DNA from: CBDDBU01 sp965226045
Lineage (GTDB): Bacteria; Pseudomonadota; Alphaproteobacteria; VGEJ01
Assembly: GCA_965226045.1 (NCBI GenBank)
Contig: CBDDBU010000028.1
Location: 186,001 to 250,000, forward strand
Reading direction: 5' to 3'
Length of the DNA: 64,000 nt
Both the position numbers and the translations under genes were made by a program. Position 1 is the first letter of the stretch; the number at the start of each line of letters is the position of its first letter. Under the pieces are notes generated by a model. That model ran no database searches, had not been told where the DNA came from, and was given only the letters and a program-made list of their open reading frames with translations. Shown here piece by piece: positions 51,601 to 60,089 of this stretch.

Positions 51601-51886
51601 CGCCAACATCATCGTCTGGCCGTGCGTCTTTGAGCGCTTTCGCAAGGTCGTTTTGCGCGGCCGCTTGATCGGGGTCGTCGGCAAGGTCGAGCGTGAGGGC
51701 GCCGTCATCCATGTTATCGCCGACCGGCTGTTCGACTATTCCGACCGACTTGCCCAGCTCGTTCATCTTGAAGCCGTTCACGAGCAGCTTCCTCAATCGC
51801 TTGCCTGGGCCGACGGGGCCCGTGGCGATCGTGGCGACGATCGGCGCATCAGCCCCGCGGACTTTCCCTCGCGCGACTTTCACTGA
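48635..51886 (+). CDS. dnaE2: Error-prone DNA polymerase III alpha subunit DnaE2
   Basis: 1,083 residues. The PHP domain is at the N-terminus (YAELQVTSNFSFLRGASHP, followed by the AIADRNSLAG motif). The polymerase core carries PPDIDVDF at about 374-381, with catalytic aspartates. The C-terminal OB-fold appears at about 960 (GVIFMTIEDES). It is the polymerase of the ImuA/ImuB mutasome and copies past DNA damage. It ends the SOS operon. Its length and order match DnaE2, not the replicative DnaE. Confidence 0.96.
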   Translation: MTAHMPRYAELQVTSNFSFLRGASHPQELVATAAALGHDAVAIADRNSLAGVVRAHVAAKATGIKLVVGTRLDLAEGPSFLCFPTDRAAYGRLTRLLTLGMRRAPKGECFIGRDDVVAHADGQILVALPPPRTDEAFAEELGSWRQALSGPLFLAAHHLYRGDDRSRIARLADVAKRCATPLVATNDVHAHVAARRPLQDVLTCIRERCTIEEAGYRLFTNAERHLKPADEMARLFRGWEDAVARTVAIAEACRFSLDELRYEYPEEVGEGRSAQEELERRTWEGAAGRYPEGVPDSVRELLRHELGLIDSLAYAPYFLTVDDIVRFARSQDILCQGRGSAANSAVCYCLGVTAVDPGRIGLLFERFVSAERKEPPDIDVDFEHERREEVIQHIYEKYGRHRAGLTATLITYRSRSAIREVVKALGLSPDTATALNGTMWGSNRTGIDEAKVREAGLDPADRTLRLALVLARELIGFPRHLSQHVGGFVITRGPLCEMVPIANAAMDDRTVIEWDKDDIDALGILKVDCLGLGMLTCIRKALSLLVEHHDRELAFSDVPAEDPAVYDMLCRADSIGVFQVESRAQMSMLRRLKPRNFYDLVIEVAIVRPGPIQGDMVHPYLRRRRGEEMVSYPSEELREVLGKTLGVPLFQEQAMRIAIVAAGFTPAEADSLRRAMATFRRNGQIHMLKEKLIEGMVERNYEREFAERCYRQIEGFGDYGFPESHAASFSLLVYVSSWLKCHYPGAFACALLNSQPMGFYAPAQIVRDAREHGVEVRPVDVNHSFWNCTLEPGDGEKPGGVALRLGFRQIKGFAEDTAEQLTARRGRGYREVYELWRRGDLGPAILERLAQADAFTSIGLSRRQALWAVRGLGQMPGLGLLPLFATSAKGADETASPHEIGPEPEVELPAMTLGEEVINDYSSLKLTLKTHPLALLRPMLAAKRFVPNRTLERTPAGRWVRVAGLVVCRQRPGTASGVIFMTIEDESAIANIIVWPCVFERFRKVVLRGRLIGVVGKVEREGAVIHVIADRLFDYSDRLAQLVHLEAVHEQLPQSLAWADGARGDRGDDRRISPADFPSRDFH

Positions 51887-51979
51887 GGCGACCCGTGAGC
51901 CGCCTCGCACGCGCGTTCCGTGCCGCCGCCAGGTCGGCTATCCTCACGCGCGCGCGTTTCGCGAAAATGGGGGCGATAA

Positions 51980-53134
51980 ATGAAGATCGCGGACATCCAG
52001 ACGACCGTAGTTACCGTTCCGACCATCTTTCCCTACGGGTTTTCCCAAGGGTGGTCGGACGGCTTCACGCGGACGATCGTCGAACTCGAAACGGACGACG
52101 GGCTGATCGGCCTCGGCGAGGCACCCTACGCCAAGGCGGCGGCCACGATCACAGGCAAGTTCCTGCCGCGGATTCGCGGCCTCCGGGTCGAGGAGATCGA
52201 GACCGCGCGGCAACGCTGCGTCAAGGACCATAACGATTTCGGTGGCCTGAAGGACAACTCCGAGGAGACGGCGTTCGCGGCCATCGAAATGGCGCTCTGG
52301 GACATCGCGGGCAAGCGCGCGGGCCTCCCCGCCTACCGCATGCTCGGTGGCGCGGCGCGCGAGGCCGCGCCGTTCGTCGCCTATGGCTCGACGATCGTGC
52401 TGGAGCGCGGCAATCATACCGAGAAGGACATTCCGGGCCTCATGGCCGACTACGCGAAGGACGCCGTCGCCCGCAGCGGCGCCTGGCTCTACGAATTCAA
52501 GATCGCGCGCTATTCAGTCGATTGCGACATCGAGAGCACCCGCGCCATCCGCGCGGCGTTGGGCCCCGAGATGGAAATCGCCGTCGACATGAACATGGCC
52601 TACTCGATCGACCGGTGTCGCCGCTACCTCGATGCCACACGCGAATGCCGGCTCGCCAATCTCGAGGAACCTGTCACGCGTCTCGCCGATCTCGAACGGT
52701 TGCGGCAGGACTACGGCATCCCTGTTTCGAGCCACTGCACCGATTACGAGATGATCATCCACTACCCGCTGATCGACGGTGTGGTCGGCGATCTTCATGT
52801 CCATGGCGGCATCGCCAAGACCTGTCGCGAGGCGGCGATCGCGGCGGCGCACAACAAGCGTTTCTGGCTACGATCGAGCCTTGAGCTCGGTATTTCGTGG
52901 GCGGCGATGTGCCATTTCGGCGTGGTGTGCCGCGAGGCGGATCGTCCCGCTCAAGCGCTCTTTGATTGGGTCGAGGACGACTGCGTTCTGGGCGAACCGT
53001 GGCACGTCAAGGACGGGGGCGTTCGTCCGCCCGAGGCGCCAGGGCTCGGCGTCGAGCTCGATCGCGACGCGGTCGCGAAGTACCACGAGTACTACCGGGA
53101 GCATGGCGAGATGGGGTGGTACTCGCATCCCTAA
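51980..53134 (+). CDS. Mandelate racemase/muconate lactonizing enzyme superfamily protein (enolase superfamily)
   Basis: 384 residues with the enolase-superfamily barrel. Acidic metal ligands are visible in AVDMNMAY (D at about 204) and NLEEPV, with a D-x-H pair in VGDLHVHGG later. The general-base lysine is probable in FKIAR. Members are sugar-acid dehydratases, racemases or cycloisomerases, usually in catabolic routes. The last part is glucarate-dehydratase-like. The start follows a 90-bp gap after dnaE2. Substrate is not determinable. Confidence 0.83.
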   Translation: MKIADIQTTVVTVPTIFPYGFSQGWSDGFTRTIVELETDDGLIGLGEAPYAKAAATITGKFLPRIRGLRVEEIETARQRCVKDHNDFGGLKDNSEETAFAAIEMALWDIAGKRAGLPAYRMLGGAAREAAPFVAYGSTIVLERGNHTEKDIPGLMADYAKDAVARSGAWLYEFKIARYSVDCDIESTRAIRAALGPEMEIAVDMNMAYSIDRCRRYLDATRECRLANLEEPVTRLADLERLRQDYGIPVSSHCTDYEMIIHYPLIDGVVGDLHVHGGIAKTCREAAIAAAHNKRFWLRSSLELGISWAAMCHFGVVCREADRPAQALFDWVEDDCVLGEPWHVKDGGVRPPEAPGLGVELDRDAVAKYHEYYREHGEMGWYSHP

Positions 53135-53143
53135 AATCGTCCC

Positions 53144-53725
53144 GTGAGTGCTTCACTTGAGGCGCTGCTCGCCGAAGTCCGGGCGTGCAGAGTGTGCGAG
53201 GCGCATCTGCCGCTCGGCCCGCGCCCGGTGCTGGTGGCCTCGACGTCGGCGCGCATCGTGGTCATCGGGCAGGCGCCGGGAACCAAGGTTCATCGCACCG
53301 GCATTCCCTGGGATGACGCCAGTGGCGATCGGCTACGAACCTGGATGGGCGTCGACCGTGAGACCTTCTACGACGGCGAACGCATCGCCATCATTCCCCA
53401 GGGTCTGTGCTATCCGGGACGCGGCAAGGACGGCGATCTCCCACCGCGCCCTGAATGCGCGCCGCTCTGGCATCTACGGTTATTTTCCCTGCTTCCCCAG
53501 TTGGAGCTGTTCGTGCTGGTTGGCCGCTATGCGCACAAGGCCCAACTTGGCGAGAGGTGCGGCAAGACCCTCCACGCCACGGTCCAGGACTGGCGCTCCT
53601 ATCTCCCCCGCCACGCACCGATGCCCCACCCGTCGTGGCACAACAATCGGTGGCTGGGTGAGAACCCGTGGTTCGACGGTGAGGCGGTGCCGGCGTTTCG
53701 TCGCGCCATCCACCAACTCTTGTGA
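53144..53725 (+). CDS. Uracil-DNA glycosylase-like protein
   Basis: 193 residues from a GTG at 53144, 9 bp after the enolase-type gene. UDG-superfamily blocks are VIGQAPGTKVHRTGIPWDDASGDRL and HPSWHNNRWL. The N-terminal cysteine pair (CRVCEAHLP) and a further cysteine in ECAPLW suggest a family 4/5-like iron-sulfur or an uncharacterised subfamily. It may remove uracil from DNA, or act on nucleotide-like substrates in subfamilies of unknown function. Confidence 0.82.
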   Translation: MSASLEALLAEVRACRVCEAHLPLGPRPVLVASTSARIVVIGQAPGTKVHRTGIPWDDASGDRLRTWMGVDRETFYDGERIAIIPQGLCYPGRGKDGDLPPRPECAPLWHLRLFSLLPQLELFVLVGRYAHKAQLGERCGKTLHATVQDWRSYLPRHAPMPHPSWHNNRWLGENPWFDGEAVPAFRRAIHQLL

Positions 53726-53750
53726 GTTGAGGGGGCGATGCTCCGCAATC

Positions 53751-54208
53751 TCAGGGATATGGGTCCTTCTTGACGTTGAAGGTGACCGAGATGCGGGGCC
53801 GGCGCTCTGTGTGGGGGTGCATGATGTAGAGCAGGTAGCTTGGCCAGATGACCATCAGTCCGGGTTCGGGATGGACGATGTAGCGCGTGGGAATGGCGGA
53901 CCGATAAAAGTTCATCGATGCGGCCGTGTTCGGATTGAAGAGAGCGAGGGTGCCGCTATAGGGGTTGGTCTTGTCTTCGCTGCCGGGATCGACGTAGTAG
54001 GCGCCGGACCAGGTCGCGCCCGGATGAACGTGACTGCGGTGGAAATCGCTGTTGTCGTATATGTTGGCCCACATCGCGATAGACCAGTTGCTGCGCTCGG
54101 TGCGGCGGTATGTGGCGTAAATCTGGGTGCTCGCCCGCGTCACCATCGCGGCGGCGCGGTTCATCAATTCCTGAGCGTACTTGCCCCCCCCAGTTCTGGT
54201 AGTCCTAG
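53751..54208 (-). pseudogene. C-terminal part of a 2-oxoglutarate/Fe(II) oxygenase-like protein, cut by IS1182 copy 2
   Basis: Read leftward, the fragment has SHVHPGATWSGAYYVD, YIVHPEPGLMVIWPSYLLYIMHPHT and RISVTFNVKK, the Fe/2-oxoglutarate oxygenase pattern (2OG-FeII_Oxy_5-type). Before the first kept codons, an 8-C run at 54184-54191 breaks the frame. On the other side of the IS, an ATG at 55997 (minus) opens 36 codons ending GGWQSG, then a TAG at the CTAG site. Beyond the IS, DYQNW continues in the same frame, so this is likely the lost 5' part. The intact product would need that stop and the homopolymer shift repaired. Confidence 0.72.
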
Positions 54209-54288
54209 CAGCCTGTCGGACTTGAGCCGGGAGTCGAAATAGGATTCGATGGTATCAGTTGATTTGCCCGCGCGTGATGGAGGCCGTC

Positions 54289-55647
54289 ATGAGCAATTTC
54301 CGACCGGTCGACCGGGAGACGGGGTTTCTGCTGCCGCCGTCGGTGGAGGAATGGCTTCCCGAGCGGCATCTGGCGCGCTTCGTGGTCGAGGTGATCGAGC
54401 AGTTGGACCTCTCGGCGTTCGTGAAGGCCTATCGCGGCTCGGGCTCGGCGTCCTATCACCCGAGCATGCTGCTGGGGCTTCTGGTCTACGGCTACGCCAC
54501 GGGGGTGTTTTCGAGCCGCAAGTTGGAGCGCGCGACCTATGATTCTGTCGCTTTCCGCTTCATCGCGGCCAACGATCATCCCGACCACGATACCATCGCC
54601 GCGTTCCGGCGGCGTTTTCTCGACCGGATCGAAGGGCTGTTCGTCGAGGTGCTGCTGCTGGCCCGGGAAGCCGGGGTGCTGAAGCTCGGCACGGTGGCGC
54701 TGGACGGCACCAAGGTGCACGCCAACGCGAGCCGGCACAGCGCGCTGTCGTGGAAACACGCCTGCGAGCTCGAAGCCCGGTTGAAGGCCGAGGTGGCGGA
54801 GTTGATGGCGTTGGCGGAGGCGGCCGATGGGGCGGATGTGCCCGACGGGATGTCGGTGCCCGAGGAACTGGCCCGGCGCGAGGATCGTCTGGCCCGCATC
54901 GCCGAGGCTAAGGCGGTGATCGAGGCGCGGGCGCGCGAACGCCTTGAGCGGGAACGGGCCGAGTACGAGGCGAAGCTCGAGGCGCGCGCGGAGAAGGCCG
55001 AGAAGACGGGCCGCAAGCCGGGCGGCCGTCCACCCGAGCCGCCGGTGGCCGGGCCCGGGCCGAAGGACCAGGTCAATCTGACCGACGCGGACTCGCGCAT
55101 CATGCCGGTGGCCGGCGGCGGCTTCGAACAGGCCTACAACGCCCAAGCCCTGGTGGCGGCCGACAGCCTGCTGGTGGTCACCAACGACGTGGTCCAGGCC
55201 CCCAACGACAAGCGGCAAATCGAGCCGGCGCTGGAAGCGCTCGCCCGCCTTCCCGAGGCGCTGGGCGCGCCCGAGACCCTGCTGGCGGACAGCGGCTACT
55301 TCAGCGAGGCCAACGTGAACGCCTGCGCCGAGGCCGAGATCGCGCCGTTGATCACGCCCGGCCGGGAACGCCATCATCTCTCCTGGAAGGACCGCTTCGC
55401 CGGCGCGCCGCCGCCCCCGGAGAACCCGACGCCGCTGGAAGCGATGACACATCGACTGGCGACGCCCGAGGGCCGGCAACTCTACGCCCTGCGCAAGCAA
55501 ACGCCGGAACCGGTGTTCGGCATCATCAAATCGGCCATGGGCTTCCGCCAGTTCTCGCTACGCGGCCTGGACAAGGTCACGGGCGAATGGAACCTGGTGA
55601 CCCTGGCCTGGAACATAAAGAGAATGTTCACCTTGCAATACGCTTGA
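54289..55647 (+). CDS. IS1182-family transposase (copy 2)
   Basis: Same 452-residue product as copy 1, with the same GGAGG ribosome site and ATG. Both copies keep the full DDE core, so both should be functional. The insertion inactivated the oxygenase-like gene described to its left. Confidence 0.92.
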   Translation: MSNFRPVDRETGFLLPPSVEEWLPERHLARFVVEVIEQLDLSAFVKAYRGSGSASYHPSMLLGLLVYGYATGVFSSRKLERATYDSVAFRFIAANDHPDHDTIAAFRRRFLDRIEGLFVEVLLLAREAGVLKLGTVALDGTKVHANASRHSALSWKHACELEARLKAEVAELMALAEAADGADVPDGMSVPEELARREDRLARIAEAKAVIEARARERLERERAEYEAKLEARAEKAEKTGRKPGGRPPEPPVAGPGPKDQVNLTDADSRIMPVAGGGFEQAYNAQALVAADSLLVVTNDVVQAPNDKRQIEPALEALARLPEALGAPETLLADSGYFSEANVNACAEAEIAPLITPGRERHHLSWKDRFAGAPPPPENPTPLEAMTHRLATPEGRQLYALRKQTPEPVFGIIKSAMGFRQFSLRGLDKVTGEWNLVTLAWNIKRMFTLQYA

Positions 55648-55815
55648 GCAGGCGGCCGGACTCCGTACCTCGCGAAAAGGAATAAGAGTATGCTCGCCTT
55701 GCGGCACGCGCGAGCAAGCGAACGTACTTCGTGCCCTCACGAGAGGGCATAAGAGTATACTCACCCTGCGGTACGCGCGGCCAAGCGACCGCACTCCGTG
55801 TCCTCACGAAAGGCG
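55615..55815 (+). repeat. Three degenerate 67-bp tandem repeats at the 3' end of IS1182 copy 2
   Basis: Same array as in copy 1: units start at 55615, 55682 and 55749. It is part of the element and has been copied with it. Confidence 0.8.
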
Positions 55816-56163
55816 CTCGATCCCATGACCTCTCCACATCGCGATCCGTCCACACCCATTCTCGCGGACCTCAGTCCGACAGGCTGCTAGCCCGATTGCC
55901 AGCCGCCGGAGGCTAGAGGCGGCTCGGTGGGCTGTGTCTTGGCCTGCTCGTAATGCGACGCTTGAGAGAGCGGTTCAACGTCGCGCTGTCGGGCCATCGG
56001 TACGTCAGTACAGGCGTCGAAAACAAGTGGATGAGCTTTTCATCCGAGCTATAACCGAATCTTGTGTACGGCGTTGAAATGAAGGCGGCGTATCCTGGTG
56101 ATTGTTGATGTCACCACTTGAGCTAAGCCAAGGAAGGATACGCCATGAAAGAGAATACCGTTG

Positions 56164-57197
56164 AATCGCTTATGCACCAGCTTCCGGCCGGACCAACATG
56201 TTGTAGGTGAAGGGCTTGGTGCACACGGCGATGCCGAACAGCGAGCGGAAGGCGGCGTGGCGTGTCCGGCGCCGGTTGAAGCGGAACACGAACTCGTCGA
56301 GATAGCTTTGCAGGTGCTTGGCGCGCAGCCCGCGATAGACGCCGCGCGCCCAGCCCTTGAGATTGGAGAACACCTGATGGATCCAGGGCAGCACGAGGTG
56401 GGCGGCCATGGAACCGATGACGTGGGGATCGTGGGTCTCGACGGGGGCCGCGGCGTAGCCGGCCCAGCCGTCGGTCTTGGCGGTGCTGGCGGCGGCGATG
56501 TTGTGGCCGATGAAGCGGTTGCGGCTTTCGGCGCCGTAGGACGCGATCTCGGCCAGGCGCAGGCGGCCCGGCGCGTTGCCGTCGCCGACCTCGACGGCGC
56601 CGACGACGAGCAGCTTGCCGTCGTGGCTGCGCCCGGCGCCGCCGGCCACGGGATCATTCTTGGTGCGGAACGCCAGCGCGGTCTCGTCGACCTCGATGAG
56701 GCCCGACAACGGGTCGCGCTCGGGATCGACCATGGCTTTGCGCAGCTTGGCGGCGAGCAGCCAGGCGCTGCGATAAGAACCGATCCCGAGCTGGTTCTGG
56801 AGCTGCAGCGCCGCGATCCCGTTCGAATGCGTCGCCATCAGGTAGGCGGCCCAGAACCAGACGGTGAGCGCGAGCTTGCTGCCGTGCAGGATGGTCCCCG
56901 CCGTCACCGAGGTCTGGCGATGGCAGCGCGCGCACTCGAACGTGTGGGCCTTGCCGCGTAGCGCCCAGCCGTGATCATGACCGCAGCGCGGGCATTCGAA
57001 GCCCTCGGGCCAGCGCACCGAGGCGAGCCACGCCGCGCAGGCGTCGTCGTGCGGGAACATGCGTTGGAAGGCGATCAGACTGTCGGGGAAGCGATCCATG
57101 GGGCGGCTCCTGGTAATCGAACAAACCAGGAACCAACTATCCTACAACCACGCCCAACGCAACATCTCGTGCCGCCGGAACGTCGTGCATAAGCGAT
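56164..57197 (-). mobile_element. IS1595-family insertion sequence nested in the IS256 element
   Basis: 1,034 bp, flanked by the 8-bp duplication TACCGTTG (56156-56163 and 57198-57205). Terminal inverted repeats read ATCGCTTATGCAC near both ends, with partial extension CTTCCGGC. It carries one transposase gene on the minus strand. The insertion is later than that of the surrounding IS256 element. Confidence 0.9.
56170..57099 (-). CDS. IS1595-family transposase
   Basis: 309 residues. It begins with a zinc-ribbon (CPRCGHDH, CARCHRQ) then SVTAGTILHGSKLALTVWFWAAYLM. The DDE-type (DXXE-like) core includes LIEVDETALAF, DGWAGY and the N-E-rich tail with YLDEFVFRFNRR. The gene covers most of the element and ends 6 bp from its left inverted repeat. 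It appears intact. Confidence 0.9.
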   Translation of the reverse strand: MDRFPDSLIAFQRMFPHDDACAAWLASVRWPEGFECPRCGHDHGWALRGKAHTFECARCHRQTSVTAGTILHGSKLALTVWFWAAYLMATHSNGIAALQLQNQLGIGSYRSAWLLAAKLRKAMVDPERDPLSGLIEVDETALAFRTKNDPVAGGAGRSHDGKLLVVGAVEVGDGNAPGRLRLAEIASYGAESRNRFIGHNIAAASTAKTDGWAGYAAAPVETHDPHVIGSMAAHLVLPWIHQVFSNLKGWARGVYRGLRAKHLQSYLDEFVFRFNRRRTRHAAFRSLFGIAVCTKPFTYNMLVRPEAGA

Positions 57198-58550
57198 TAC
57201 CGTTGTTGCTTTTCAAAACCCATCTGATTTTCAGAAAGATCCGTTGACGGAAGTCCTACAAGCTGGAGCTCGCGAGTTGTTGGCCCAAGCCGTTGAGGCC
57301 GAGGTCTCCGTGTTTTTGGGTAGCCATGCGGCGCTTGTTGACGCCGCCGGCCGCCGCCGGGTTGTCCGCAATGGATATCTGCCGGAACGCTTCATCCAGA
57401 CCGGGATCGGCCCGGTGAGCGTGCGCCAACCCCGTGTGCGGGACCGGGGGGACGGCGCCATCCGCTTCACGTCGGCGATCCTGCCGCGCTATCTGCGCCG
57501 CGCCAAGAGCCTGGAAGACCTTTTGCCATGGCTGTATCTGAAGGGCATTTCCACCGGCGACTTCGGGGAAGCCTTGGCGGCGCTCCTGGGGAGCTCCGCG
57601 CCGGGGCTTTCGGCCTCCACGATCACCCGGCTGAAAGAGGTCTGGGGGGTTGAGGCGGAGCGCTGGCAACGGCGCGACCTCACGGCCAAGCGCTACGTCT
57701 ATTTCTGGGTGGACGGCATCTATTTCAGCGCCCGCATGGAGGAAGAGAAGCAGTGCATCCTGGTGATCGTCGGGGCCACGGACAAGGGACAGAAGGAACT
57801 GATCGCCATCGCCGACGGCTATCGCGAAAGTGAGCAGTCCTGGCTCGAAGTTCTGCTCGATCTCAAGCGGCGCGGCCTTGAAATGGGTCCGCAACTGGCG
57901 CTCGGCGACGGCGCGCTCGGCTTCTGGAAGGCGCTCCGCCAAGTCTACCCAGGCGCCCGCGAGCAACGCTGCTGGGTTCACAAGACGGGCAACGTCTTGA
58001 ACAAGCTGCCCAAGGGTCTGCAAAAGAAAGCCAAGGGGCGCCTGCAAGACATCTGGATGGCCGAAACCAGGAAGGATGCCGAGAGCGCCTTCGACTTCTT
58101 CCTGGAAGCCTACGGGCCGAAGTACGACAAGGCCGCGGCCTGCCTGGCCAGGGACCGCGACGTCCTGCTGACGTTCTACGACTTCCCCGCCGAGCACTGG
58201 AAGCATGTACGCACGACCAACCCCATCGAGAGCACGTTCGCCACGGTTCGTCTGCGCACCTACCGGACCAAGGGCTGCCTGTCGCGCAAGACGGCGATGG
58301 CCATGGTCTTCAAACTATGCCAGCGCGCTCAGAGAAAATGGAGAAAACTCGATGGATCGAACCATCTCGCCGAGATCATTCGCGGCGTCAAATTCGTAGA
58401 TGGAGAACGCCAGGATCGCGCCGCCGCATGATCAGCCCATACACAACTTTTGACAATAGCTCTTTTCATGTAACTACCCAGGTCTGATTGGCCCGAGCGT
58501 TTGTATGTGAGGGATCGTGGGGGTCCGGGCTGGTAGCGGTGCCGGTGTTC

Positions 58551-60089
58551 TCAGAGGCGCAGTTGGGGGATTAGTTGCATCGGATCGGGATGCACCAGGG
58601 TCTGGAGGACGTTCCAGCCTTGCTTTCGGGCGGTGGCGATGACGGCACGCATTCTGGCGAAGTTGTAGGCACCCCTCTCGGAGCGGAAGCCACCGGAGAT
58701 TTTCTGGCGCAGCTTGGCCATTCGGAGGTCACGTTCGGCCTCATTGTTCGTAAACGGCGTGCGCGGGTCGGTGAGGAATCGCAGGCATCCCTCCTTGTGC
58801 TTGCGGAGGCGGAGCGCGAGGTTATGACCGATGCGGTGTTTCTTTCGTCCGCGCTTGCCGGTCCGGAGCGGCGGCTGCGCCTCGTGGAAGGCGATGGCGT
58901 GGTCGAGGATGCGGGCCCAGGCCCGCGAGATCCGGGCCACCAGGGAGGCGGGCACGTCGCGGCCGTTCTCACGGGAGAAGCGGGTAGCCCTGTGTGCGCG
59001 CTCAAGGAGGCGGTGCATGCTCTTTGCCCAGTCTTCCTTCTCGATGTCGATCAGGGCCTGGAGTTCGCGCAGGTGATGGGCGTTGCAGGCGCCGTGGCGC
59101 ACGCCCTTGAGGGTGAAGTAGGCGGCGTAATCGTCATGGATGAGGATGCCTTCGAGGTCCTTTTCGACATCGCCGCGTCCCGCGCCGATGCGCAGGACGG
59201 TCAGGAATGGGGTGCACAGCACGTGGAGCCAGCGGGTACGGGCGGCGATCCGCAGGCCGGTTTCGTCGAGGTGCTTGACCGGGACCGCTGTGCGGATCAC
59301 GTCTGCGACATGGGCGAGGAAGGGCTCGAAGCGCCTGGCGGTTCGCCGGCCCATGGCGGTGATCGTGGCTGTGGAGATGGACACTGCGAAGAGGTCGCTC
59401 ATGAGTTCGGCCAAGCGCTTCTCGGGAACGAACTGGGCGTACAGCAGGTAGCTCACCCAGGCGGTGATGCGTGGCCCGTACTGGACCGGGGCGGTCACGC
59501 CGTCCGGGAAGACGGCTCCTGTCACGGTGGCGCAGGCGCCGCAGAGGCAGCGATGGGCGCGGTGTTCGGTGACCTCCAGGGGGCGTGGCTCGGGCACATC
59601 GAAGACCTGTCGACAGACGGGCGCGCGGTGACGGTCGGCGTCCGACAGCGGTGCGCCGCAGCCCGAACAGGCGGAGGGGTCATGATCCACAACATGGTCC
59701 GGGCTCTCGGTCCGCGCCAGCGTCGTTCCCTTGTGGCCCGGCTGGCCGCCGCTTGGCCTGCCGGACTTGCCGCGCTGGCTTCGGGTGCGCCTCTGGGTTC
59801 CGCTCTTCTTGCGCAGGCCGTCGCTGGCGGGCGGCTTGCTGCTGGTGGTGCTGTCAAGCGCCGCGCTCCGCTCGAGCTCGGCGATGCGGTCCCGCAGGGT
59901 CGCGTTCTCCCGCTCGAGCGCGGCATTCTCCCGGACGAGCGCCGTGGCCAGGCGCAACAGCCCCTGGCCCCATTCCCGGAAGGCCTTGACGACTGTGGTT
60001 GCGAAGGATGAGGGGTCAAGAAGATCTTGCAGGCACGCGAAGGCCTCGTCATGGGCGGCGAGGTCCTCGTGCCAGCGCGACAGCGTCAC
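58551..60089 (-). CDS. IS66-family (TnpC) transposase, ISBst12-like
   Basis: 512 residues. It has an N-terminal helical leucine-zipper region (ALVRENAALERENATLRDRI), an IS66-type zinc finger (CSGCGAPL ... CLCGAC), and the DDE core (HLDETGLRI, IHDDYAAYF, NNEAERDLR). The start at 60089 overlaps the methylase stop (ATGA), so the two are translated together. Intact and probably active. Confidence 0.92.
   Translation of the reverse strand: MTLSRWHEDLAAHDEAFACLQDLLDPSSFATTVVKAFREWGQGLLRLATALVRENAALERENATLRDRIAELERSAALDSTTSSKPPASDGLRKKSGTQRRTRSQRGKSGRPSGGQPGHKGTTLARTESPDHVVDHDPSACSGCGAPLSDADRHRAPVCRQVFDVPEPRPLEVTEHRAHRCLCGACATVTGAVFPDGVTAPVQYGPRITAWVSYLLYAQFVPEKRLAELMSDLFAVSISTATITAMGRRTARRFEPFLAHVADVIRTAVPVKHLDETGLRIAARTRWLHVLCTPFLTVLRIGAGRGDVEKDLEGILIHDDYAAYFTLKGVRHGACNAHHLRELQALIDIEKEDWAKSMHRLLERAHRATRFSRENGRDVPASLVARISRAWARILDHAIAFHEAQPPLRTGKRGRKKHRIGHNLALRLRKHKEGCLRFLTDPRTPFTNNEAERDLRMAKLRQKISGGFRSERGAYNFARMRAVIATARKQGWNVLQTLVHPDPMQLIPQLRL

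Larger units (their letters stand above)
54205..55890 (+). mobile_element. IS1182-family insertion sequence, copy 2
   Basis: 1,686 bp, identical by eye to copy 1 and in the same orientation. It has the same CTAG-bounded 18-bp inverted repeats. It separates the oxygenase fragment (left) from its possible 5' part (right). Two identical copies 47 kb apart make a substrate for homologous recombination. Confidence 0.93.
56145..58431 (+). pseudogene. IS256-family transposase, disrupted near its start by IS1595
   Basis: The 5' end (56145-56163) encodes MKENTV, and the rest (57206-58431) encodes VAFQNPSDF, then DPLTEVLQAGARELLAQAVEAEV and the DDE core (FWVDGIYFSARMEEEK, ALGDGALGFW, TNPIESTFATVR). 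Removing the IS1595 element and one 8-bp duplication rejoins it in frame as MKENTVVAFQNP. The 3' part alone, starting at a TTG at 57244, would lack about 25 N-terminal residues and its own promoter. Confidence 0.9.
56044..58461 (+). mobile_element. IS256-family element, interrupted by an IS1595-family element
   Basis: Outer inverted repeats read GAGCTAT...TTGTGTA.GG on the left (from 56046) and its complement on the right (ending 58462). An 8-bp direct repeat CTTTTCAT flanks it at 56036-56043 and 58462-58469; end positions are uncertain by about 3 bp. It is a different lineage from the IS256 element at 37 kb. Its transposase gene is split by the inserted IS1595 element. Confidence 0.8.

Noticed and set aside
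7177..55890. A composite transposon formed by the two IS1182 copies
   Set aside because: The 45-kb interval holds core genes such as dksA and dnaE2 in native context, each copy has its own CTAG target duplication within a different gene, and no outer duplication unites them.
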